Both the position numbers and the translations under genes were made by a program. From positions 1-43,764 of the forward strand of contig JAQVFW010000004.1 of NCBI GenBank assembly GCA_028697015.1: a stretch of 43,764 nucleotides of DNA, in the 5' to 3' direction. The notes under the pieces were generated by a model. It ran no database searches. It was not told the origin of the DNA and saw only the letters and a list, made by a program, of their open reading frames with translations. Source of the stretch: Candidatus Paceibacterota bacterium. GTDB lineage: Bacteria; Patescibacteriota; Minisyncoccia; Minisyncoccales; GWA2-38-27. Below are positions 17,514 to 23,196 of this stretch, piece by piece. Every line of letters starts with the position of its first letter. Position 1 is the stretch's first letter.

Positions 17514-17828
17514 ATGATGACGACTCGAAAATTCCAGCGTACCAAAGAAGACTTCACCTGCGAACGGTGCGGATTCTTTGTACGCGGAAGCGGCTACACG
17601 AACCACTGTCCGCAGTGTTTGTGGAGCAAGCACGTTGACGTGAATCCCGGCGACCGCCAGGCGACATGTCAAGGGCTCATGGAACCCGTGAGCGTGGAGC
17701 TCAAGGGCGGAGAATACATCATTCTCCATCGCTGTAACTCGTGCGGTTTCGAGAAGCGGAATAAGGCGGCGAAGGACGACAACTTTGACGCAATTCTCCA
17801 ACTCTCAAGCCGTCCAACCAAACGGTAG
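17514..17828 (+). CDS. RNHCP domain zinc-binding protein
   Basis: The 104-residue protein has an N-terminal CERCG pair followed by TNHCPQCLWSKHVD, which matches the RNHCP family (named for this motif), and a second pair in HRCNSCG (about residue 78). Four Cys pairs or ligands suggest one or two zinc ribbons. Function of the family is not established. A ribosome binding site (GGAGG, 8-nt spacer) precedes the ATG. It is the first gene of the rightward cargo operon, 24 bp before the first radical SAM/SPASM gene. It may be a small partner or regulator of the system, which is inference. Confidence 0.85.
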   Translation: MMTTRKFQRTKEDFTCERCGFFVRGSGYTNHCPQCLWSKHVDVNPGDRQATCQGLMEPVSVELKGGEYIILHRCNSCGFEKRNKAAKDDNFDAILQLSSRPTKR

Positions 17829-17852
17829 AAATACCAGAAAGGAGTGAATGTA

Positions 17853-19292
17853 ATGAACGCGAAGTCCAGTTCCGGCACGCCGTTGCCGCTGGTTCAGCCC
17901 GACTGGTCGCCGGTCGCAACGGTGCGATGCGATTACCAGTCGGCTGGACAGCGCGAAGACGGCAAGTACGTCGAGCACGATACGATTCCTCATCTCTGTC
18001 ACATCGAGATGACGTACGCGTGCAACGAGAAGTGCATCTTCTGCTACAACCCCGAGCGAGCGAAGCTCGGCGACCTCTCCGCAATTGACCGGCTTGTCCG
18101 TTCGGTCGCGGAGAGTCAGATTCCCCACGTGTACCTGATCGGCGGTGAGCCGAGCCTGCTACCCGTGGAGAAACTCAACGAGTACATCGAGTTGCTTTCC
18201 GAGCATTCGTCGGTGACCATCGTCACGAACGGTCTCCGGCGGCTCAAGGGCGTCTCGAGTAAACTCGCCTGCTTCGGAGTTCCGATCCACGGCGCGAATA
18301 CCGAGACTCACGAGTTTCTGAATCAGTCCAAGGGAAGCTTTAAGAAAACCTTGGAAACTATCAGACACTATGTGAGTGAAGGCCACGACGTGCGGTGTAT
18401 TCCGGTTCTCACCGGCTACAACTACAATCAGATGTACGATATCATCGGCATCGCAGCGAACCTCGGCATGGAATCCATCTATGTCGATCGTTACGAAGAC
18501 GGCGGTATCGGCGCGGTTAACTCCCGCGGCTATCGTCTCAAGCCGACGCGCGAGCAGTTCCACATCGCCGTGGGGCAGATCATCCAGGCCAAGCGCGACT
18601 TCACGGTCTTCGGAGGGCGGGTCGGATTCGGCACTGCCATTCCGTACTGCTTGGACGAACGGATGATCACTGAGGGCATCACCTCGAACTGCGGGGTTGG
18701 CACGTATTTCTGCGCGATCAATCCCAAGGGCGAATTCCGGATGTGCAATCAGTCGCAACTCGTTTTCGGCAACCTGTCGGACGAGCCGATTGAAGTGATC
18801 TGGAGCAAGCCCGCGCTCGACATCTTCCGCGATCTGTCGTGGGTCGGCGAGCCGTGCAAGTCGTGCGAACTTCTGCTCGACTGCACGGGCGGCTGCAAGG
18901 TTGATGCGAACTGTTCCAACAAATTCTGCATCGACTACGCGGCTCGCGGGCTTTCCAAGCCCGTCGCCGAACTTGTGGCGAAAGTAGAGCACTGCCGGCC
19001 GGCCGATATGTATCCGGAAAACTATCGGATCTTCCGACCGAACCGGTACATGAAGCTCACTACGCGGTACCCGGAGAAATTCCTGGTAACCCGCTACCAG
19101 ACAGTGAAGCTCGATGCGATGGCGCTTGAGATGGCGCAAGCCATCAAGAGCGGAGCCATCATCAGCGAGCGCGATCTCGTCGCCAGATTCATCGAGCGGG
19201 TCGAGAAGCCAGAAATCCGGCTTTTCGTGAGCAAGATGCTTCAGGTGGACGCGCTCGATCTCATCGGGGAGGTGCACCATGCCGCTCCGTGA
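17853..19292 (+). CDS. radical SAM/SPASM protein with possible PqqD-like C-terminal domain
   Basis: I choose ATG 17853 (MNAKSSSGTPLPL; 479 residues) because GGAG lies 8 nt upstream; a GTG at 17844 overlaps that site. The radical SAM cluster cysteines are C57, C61 and C64 (CNEKCIFC). A SPASM-type region (about 280-360) has many Cys, including CAINPKGEFRMC and CKSCELLLDCTGGC. Residues about 396-475 (NRYMKLTTRYPEKFLVTRY onward) resemble a PqqD-like peptide-recognition winged helix. Relatives install crosslinks in ribosomal peptides or activate partner enzymes. It overlaps the next radical SAM gene by 14 bp. Confidence 0.87.
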   Translation: MNAKSSSGTPLPLVQPDWSPVATVRCDYQSAGQREDGKYVEHDTIPHLCHIEMTYACNEKCIFCYNPERAKLGDLSAIDRLVRSVAESQIPHVYLIGGEPSLLPVEKLNEYIELLSEHSSVTIVTNGLRRLKGVSSKLACFGVPIHGANTETHEFLNQSKGSFKKTLETIRHYVSEGHDVRCIPVLTGYNYNQMYDIIGIAANLGMESIYVDRYEDGGIGAVNSRGYRLKPTREQFHIAVGQIIQAKRDFTVFGGRVGFGTAIPYCLDERMITEGITSNCGVGTYFCAINPKGEFRMCNQSQLVFGNLSDEPIEVIWSKPALDIFRDLSWVGEPCKSCELLLDCTGGCKVDANCSNKFCIDYAARGLSKPVAELVAKVEHCRPADMYPENYRIFRPNRYMKLTTRYPEKFLVTRYQTVKLDAMALEMAQAIKSGAIISERDLVARFIERVEKPEIRLFVSKMLQVDALDLIGEVHHAAP

Positions 19293-20784
19293 GATTCACT
19301 GGGAGGTCACCAACAGGTGTAAGCTCCGATGTAAGCACTGCCTGCCGATGTCCGGTCCTCCGCGACCGGGCGAACTCACGACCGAAGAAGCAATGGCGGC
19401 TTTAGATTCGTTCAAAGGCGCCGGAGCTTCCAAGGTTTTCTTCACGGGCGGCGAACCGTTCAGTCGCAGGGATTTCACGGATTTGCTTGAGCGGACGGTG
19501 GCGTTGGGGATGCGAGCATCCGTTATCACCAACGCTACCTATCTTAGAGGCGAAATCCTCGGACTGCTCAAGCGACTGGAAGTCAAGCTCGGGATCAGTC
19601 TCGATGGGGCGAATGAAGCAACCAATGACGCGATTCGCGGCAAAGGAAACTTCAAGCAAGCCATCGAGGCTCTCAAGCGATGTCAGGAGAACGACATTGC
19701 AGTCACACTCTATGTCACAGTCACGGTGGCGAACATAGGACAGCTGGACACTTTTGCCCGGCTCACCAAGGAGTATAGCTGTAACGGTATTCACTTCAAC
19801 GAAGTGGCCATCGCCGGTCGCGCCATCGGCTTCTCGGACGAGCTTGCTCTCTCCGATGATCAGAAGCGGCGTTTGCCGGAGTTGGTTGCGCAAGCGACTC
19901 AAGACGTTTTCGGAGAGAAACTTTCCGAAACGGACGATCTCTGTTGGGTGGATGCCGAAACGCTCTACATGACAGCCGAGGGAAAGCTTTACGTCTGTAG
20001 TGAAGTTTTCCAGCGTCGCCTGGACCTCGCCATCGGCAATATCCGTTCGTTTCCGCTCAAGGAGTGGTTGGAGCGTAACACTTCTGCTTACTCCGGCCAC
20101 GGAAACAAGTGTTGCTATGGTGTGCGTGCGAGCGAGCATGTGGTCTTTGTCGGAAATGTTGCGCCGGAGTGCCCGTTTGCCCCGCGCAAGCAGGGTATCG
20201 AAACTCTGTCGCAACTCTATGACGCTCTCGATGAACTCTACCAAGGAATCGAGCAAGACTGCCGCGACTGCCAAGACCCCGATTGCATGGGTTATATCTG
20301 GTTGCTCAAGAAGGAAGCGGAGCGGCTGTATGAGCGAGGAGTGCCGTTGGTGCAAGTCAACAACGGCCCCACATTCATTCATTCGTTTCCCGCAACGGTC
20401 AACGGCAAACCGAATCTTTCGGTTCGGTATCCGCCGTGCAGTCAGTTGTGTAGCGACAGTCGAAGGTGTAGCATCTACGAAGACCGGCCGCTCGTCTGCC
20501 GTCTCTACCCGTTGGGTCTTGAGACGAAAGAAGACGGTACGATCGTGTGGGCGCTTCATCGAGACTGTCTCCATATTCGGAGGATGGAAGAGCGCGGTAC
20601 GCTTCCAGCTTTCGAAAACCGTGTCCGAAACATCATCAGCAACCTCTCGCCAGAATTGCTGGAAGAAATCGTCGAAACCTACCGCGCGGTAGATGCGGTT
20701 TCTTCTTTCCCCGACGGCGAGAACAACTACAGTTCTTTACAGGAGGTGCGCTATGTCCAAGTGCAAGGCCATCCTGGACGGTGA
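19279..20784 (+). CDS. radical SAM/SPASM-like protein with YkgJ-like cysteine-rich C-terminus
   Basis: The 501-residue protein opens directly with the radical SAM motif, cysteines C14, C18 and C21 (CKLRCKHC), and FFTGGEPFSRRDF (about 54-66). A SPASM-like Cys region spans about 223-340 (YVCSEVF, CRDCQDPDCMGY). Residues about 384-420 read CSQLCSDSRRCSIYEDRPLV then CRLYPLG, which matches the second half of the YkgJ (UPF0153) metal-chelating domain; the usual first CxxC.xCC part is not evident. The start overlaps the previous gene by 14 bp. The last 14 codons run into inverted repeat 1 and overlap the start of the peptide gene in another frame. Confidence 0.87.
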   Translation: MPLREIHWEVTNRCKLRCKHCLPMSGPPRPGELTTEEAMAALDSFKGAGASKVFFTGGEPFSRRDFTDLLERTVALGMRASVITNATYLRGEILGLLKRLEVKLGISLDGANEATNDAIRGKGNFKQAIEALKRCQENDIAVTLYVTVTVANIGQLDTFARLTKEYSCNGIHFNEVAIAGRAIGFSDELALSDDQKRRLPELVAQATQDVFGEKLSETDDLCWVDAETLYMTAEGKLYVCSEVFQRRLDLAIGNIRSFPLKEWLERNTSAYSGHGNKCCYGVRASEHVVFVGNVAPECPFAPRKQGIETLSQLYDALDELYQGIEQDCRDCQDPDCMGYIWLLKKEAERLYERGVPLVQVNNGPTFIHSFPATVNGKPNLSVRYPPCSQLCSDSRRCSIYEDRPLVCRLYPLGLETKEDGTIVWALHRDCLHIRRMEERGTLPAFENRVRNIISNLSPELLEEIVETYRAVDAVSSFPDGENNYSSLQEVRYVQVQGHPGR

Positions 20785-20911
20785 CAAGATCACCGAAATC
20801 CAGGTCAAGACCAAGGCACAGGAGGAGAGCCAGCCGCAGGACAAGCCGGAGCCGAAAAGCTCCGACAAGTCCGAAGTGCAGGCTCCCCACACAACCCAGC
20901 AGTCCGAGTGA
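20753..20911 (+). CDS. 52-residue peptide, right copy (candidate radical SAM substrate)
   Basis: Same 52-residue product as the left copy. AGGAGG at 20741-20746 with a 6-nt spacer fixes the start at 20753; an in-frame upstream ATG at 20693 lacks this and would lie inside the radical SAM gene. The gene overlaps the last 32 bases of that gene in a different frame, so expression should be coupled. It ends at 20911, followed by a strong terminator. Mostly polar composition and no aromatic residue set it apart from tyrosine/tryptophan-crosslinked peptide precursors; Cys4, Lys, Gln or Asp side chains would be the possible targets if it is modified. Confidence 0.75.
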   Translation: MSKCKAILDGDKITEIQVKTKAQEESQPQDKPEPKSSDKSEVQAPHTTQQSE

Positions 20912-20933
20912 ACTTCACGAGGACGGCTGACAG

Positions 20934-20963
20934 GGGCGATGCTCAACGAGTGTCGCCCTTTTT
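20934..20963 (+). terminator. terminator of the right peptide operon
   Basis: GGGCGATGCTC and GAGTGTCGCCC pair over 11 bp (two G-T pairs) around an AAC loop and are followed by five T residues. Confidence 0.88.
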
Positions 20964-21209
20964 CTTTTTGCTAAAAATCTTGAGCGAGGGCGGCGCAATT
21001 CTCCGTTAGGAGAAAAGCAAAGCAGAAATTTTTCCTACGTTATGGAAAAATTAAAAATTGGGGGCACAAAAAATAAAATTGGAAAAATTTCTGCTTTGCT
21101 CGCCGCAGGCGTGTGCCGCCACAGGACGGGTCATGGCCGCCCGCAAAGCGGGCGGCCACTTTCTCTCGTTGGATTTTTTCAGAGATTTTTGGTAAAATAA
21201 GTTCGAGCT

Positions 21210-21240
21210 TGGTTGTATAGATACACCACTACAAAACAAG
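21210..21240 (-). other. intact attP-like site in the middle of the element
   Basis: Read on the minus strand, this segment has TTGTTTTGTAGTG, then GTGT (21226-21223), then ATCTATACAACC. This is exactly the sequence obtained by joining the right end of the element (…GTAGTG-GTGT, up to 23054) to its left end (GTGT-ATCTATAC…, from 15477). It is therefore a second copy of the site that was used for integration, in inverted orientation. Whether the recombinase can use it is inference. Confidence 0.75.
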
Positions 21241-21360
21241 ACGGCTTTTTGAGAGCCAAATCGTGGGCGGCACGCAGTGCCGCCCATTGGTTTTTGTGCG
21301 GAGAATCCTTGCCGCTCGGCGCGGCAAGCCGCGCCTCGCGGTTGGCCAAAACGAGGTTCG
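21223..21360 (+). repeat. inverted repeat 2, left copy (138 bp)
   Basis: Reverse complement of 22917-23054 (paired positions add to 44277) with one mismatch. It is antisense to the 3' end of the recombinase gene and starts with ACACCA, the same six bases as the 3' end of tRNA-Arg(CCU) including its CCA. It contains the hairpins GGGCGGCAC/GTGCCGCCC and GCGCGGC/GCCGCGC. Confidence 0.95.
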
Positions 21361-21437
21361 TTCTTGTGCGATTTTGGAATTCTGTCTCGCATTTGCTTTG
21401 CCTACAAAAAGAATTTTTACTTGACTTGGATTTATGC

Positions 21438-21532
21438 TATACTGAAGTCGTGCTCAACAAGTCGAAGGACTTTTTTGATCGCCGTCTTGGACAATTCGAA
21501 GTTCTTCGAGTTGAGCACACCAGGGCGGCGAT
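21438..21532 (+). promoter_or_regulatory. extended -10 promoter and interleaved leader stems of the recombinase gene
   Basis: TGCTATACT (21435-21443) is an extended -10 element. The predicted leader holds GTGCTCAAC (21450-21458) pairing with GTTGAGCAC (21510-21518), and ATCGCCG (21478-21484) pairing with CGGCGAT (21526-21532). The two stems cross, so they form either a pseudoknot or alternative structures just before the ATG at 21548. This could control recombinase expression; the pairings are seen, the role is inferred. Confidence 0.5.
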
Positions 21533-21547
21533 TTAAGTATTATATTT

Positions 21548-23089
21548 ATGCAAAACACTATCTCGCAAAAATTCTTTTTGTATGCCCGCAAGTCCACTGA
21601 TGTGGAAGATAAACAAGTGCGGTCTATCGATGACCAACTTGCAGAATTACGCGCTTTTGCCAAAACCGAAGGGCTAAATGTTGTTGATGAGTTTATAGAA
21701 AAGCAGTCCGCCAAAATTCCGGGCCGTCCAATATTCAACGATATGCTCAACCGCATTGAACACGGCGAAGCTAACGGAATTTTGGCGTGGCACGCGGACA
21801 GATTGGCGCGCAATTCTGTTGATGGCGGACGAATAATTTATCTCTTGGATTGCGGGCATATTGCGGCGTTGAAATTTCCGACGCTATGGTTTGAGAATAC
21901 GCCGCAAGGAAAATTTATGCTCAACATTGTTTTTGGGCAAAGCAAATATTATGTTGATTCGCTTGCCGAAAATACACGCCGAGGATTGCGCCAAAAAGTG
22001 AAGCGCGGCGAATATCCGGGCGTTGCGCCGGTCGGCTACATAAATGACGTTCGCACTAAATCAATCATTGTGGACAAAAGAAAATCGGTTATCATTCGCC
22101 ACGCGTTTGAGCTTTACGCGCAAAACGGCTCGCGCCTTGAAGACATCTCAAACTTTTTGGCGCAGAACGGAATGCTTTCAAGCGGCGGCAAGCAAATCAA
22201 CCGAGACAGAATTTCTTTTATCCTTTCCAATCCGTTTTATGTCGGCCTCTTTCGCTACGCCGGAGAGGTCTACGAGGGCAAACACCAGCCAGTCGTCTCA
22301 AAGAAAATTTTTGACAAGGTACAGGAAATTTTGAAGGAGCGCGGCCGGCCGCACCATAAACCGAAGAACGAGCCGCAACCGTTCTGCGGTCTCATGCGTT
22401 GCGCCGAGTGCGGCATGGGGATAACTGCCGAAAAGCAAAAGGGGCATATTTATTACCGCTGTACCAAAAAGCGCGGCAACTGCTCTCAACCTTATGTCCG
22501 CGAGGAAGAATTAAATCGGCAGTTATCCCGACTCCTTCAAAAATTTTCTTTGAGACCGGATTGGGCGGCAGAAATGAGGAAAATGCTTGAAAAAGACAAA
22601 ACAGAAGCCGCCCAATCCGCAACCGCTTTTGTTCAAGAAGCGCGGGAGAAAATCGAAACGATCTCGCTCAAGCTCCAGCGACTTTTAGACGGCTATCTTG
22701 AGCAAGTTATTGAGCAGGAAATATACCGAGTGGAAAAGGCAAAACTCTTAAGCGAGAAAAAGTCGCTGGAGGAGCAATCTTTCAATCTTGAACAAAAGCG
22801 GACTGGCTGGCTCGAACCTATGGCGGAATGGATAAAAGAGGCAGAGAATCTGCCTAAAATCGCGCGGGAGAGCAACCTTTTCGTCAAAAAGGTTGCTGCC
22901 AAAGAAATCTTTGGCTCGAACCTCGTCTTGGCCAACCGCGAGGCGCGGCTTGCCGCGCCGAGCGGCAAGGATTCTCCGCACAAAAACCAATGGGCGGCAC
23001 TGCGTGCCGCCCACGATTTGGCTCTCAAAAAGCCGTCTTGTTTTGTAGTGGTGTCCTCGGCAGGAATCGAACCTGCATTTAGAGTTTAG
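21548..23089 (+). CDS. large serine recombinase (site-specific integrase)
   Basis: The 513-residue protein has a resolvase-type catalytic domain (YARKS with Ser16; DRLARNSVDGGRI near 82-94), a recombinase domain, and a zinc ribbon (CAECGMG…YRCTKKRGNC, about 284-312) followed by a coiled-coil-like region rich in Glu and Lys. Such enzymes integrate and excise elements at short att sites. The reading frame has no stop of its own before the element end: it crosses the GTGT core and stops inside the antisense of tRNA-Arg(CCU), adding SSAGIEPAFRV. In the circular form the frame would instead continue YLYNQARTYFTKNL and stop. The last ~46 codons of element sequence lie in inverted repeat 2. Confidence 0.92.
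   Translation: MQNTISQKFFLYARKSTDVEDKQVRSIDDQLAELRAFAKTEGLNVVDEFIEKQSAKIPGRPIFNDMLNRIEHGEANGILAWHADRLARNSVDGGRIIYLLDCGHIAALKFPTLWFENTPQGKFMLNIVFGQSKYYVDSLAENTRRGLRQKVKRGEYPGVAPVGYINDVRTKSIIVDKRKSVIIRHAFELYAQNGSRLEDISNFLAQNGMLSSGGKQINRDRISFILSNPFYVGLFRYAGEVYEGKHQPVVSKKIFDKVQEILKERGRPHHKPKNEPQPFCGLMRCAECGMGITAEKQKGHIYYRCTKKRGNCSQPYVREEELNRQLSRLLQKFSLRPDWAAEMRKMLEKDKTEAAQSATAFVQEAREKIETISLKLQRLLDGYLEQVIEQEIYRVEKAKLLSEKKSLEEQSFNLEQKRTGWLEPMAEWIKEAENLPKIARESNLFVKKVAAKEIFGSNLVLANREARLAAPSGKDSPHKNQWAALRAAHDLALKKPSCFVVVSSAGIEPAFRV
22917..23054 (-). repeat. inverted repeat 2, right copy (138 bp)
   Basis: Pairs with 21223-21360 with one mismatch. It covers the 3' coding end of the recombinase and reaches six bases into the 3' end of tRNA-Arg(CCU) (23049-23054), so tRNA and element share this boundary. 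Confidence 0.95.
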
Positions 23090-23123
23090 GAAACTCTCGT
23101 TCTGTCCATTGAACTACGAGGAC
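23049..23123 (-). tRNA. tRNA-Arg (CCU), target site of the element
   Basis: Acceptor GTCCTCG/CGAGGAC, anticodon stem AGAGT/ACTCT with loop TTCCTAA (anticodon CCT), T arm GCAGG-TTCGATT-CCTGC. The discriminator is A (23052) and CCA is encoded (23051-23049), but those bases come from the element side of the core. Joining the flanks without the element gives a 3' end reading CAA, not CCA, like most tRNAs here. Confidence 0.94.
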
Positions 23124-23160
23124 AATTTGTTCTTCGAGATGATACTAACAGAATTTTTCC

Positions 23161-23188
23161 TTGCTGACAAATTTTTTTATGTTATAAT
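23161..23188 (+). promoter_or_regulatory. promoter of the HtrA-like gene, leaderless type
   Basis: TTGCTG (23161-23166) and a perfect TATAAT (23183-23188) have a 16-bp spacer. The ATG is at 23197, only 9 bp from the -10 element, so the transcript probably starts at or very near the start codon. Confidence 0.65.
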
Positions 23189-23196
23189 ACCTACTG

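Larger units (their letters stand above)
20741..21226 (-). repeat. inverted repeat 1, right copy (486 bp)
   Basis: Perfect reverse complement of 15477-15962. The last four bases (ACAC, 21223-21226) are shared with the start of inverted repeat 2. It carries the right peptide gene, its terminator and the hairpin-rich non-coding part. Confidence 0.97.
15477..23054. mobile_element. serine-recombinase element with radical SAM cargo, inserted at tRNA-Arg(CCU)
   Basis: The element lies between the Nudix gene and tRNA-Arg(CCU), and both its ends carry the core GTGT (15477-15480 and 23051-23054). It has two halves: a G+C-rich cargo half (15963-20740) bounded by a perfect 486-bp inverted repeat, and a recombinase half (21361-22916) bounded by a 138-bp inverted repeat with one mismatch. 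The two repeat pairs meet at 21223-21226. Joining the outer ends predicts a sequence identical to that middle junction, so an intact attP-like site lies inside, inverted relative to the ends. Removing the element would leave the Nudix gene followed by the tRNA 3' end. The boundaries are seen directly; mobility is inferred from the family. Confidence 0.85.

Noticed and set aside
18159-20574. Long minus-strand ORFs (373 and 390 codons) opposite the radical SAM genes
   Set aside because: They are antisense shadows expected in G+C-rich coding sequence. The plus-strand frames have clear radical SAM motifs and ribosome binding sites; the antisense ones show neither.
15477-23054. IS-type or composite transposon explanation for the long inverted repeats
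   Set aside because: No DDE transposase is present, the repeats are unequal in two pairs, and both outer ends match a tRNA-associated serine recombinase site rather than a target-site duplication.
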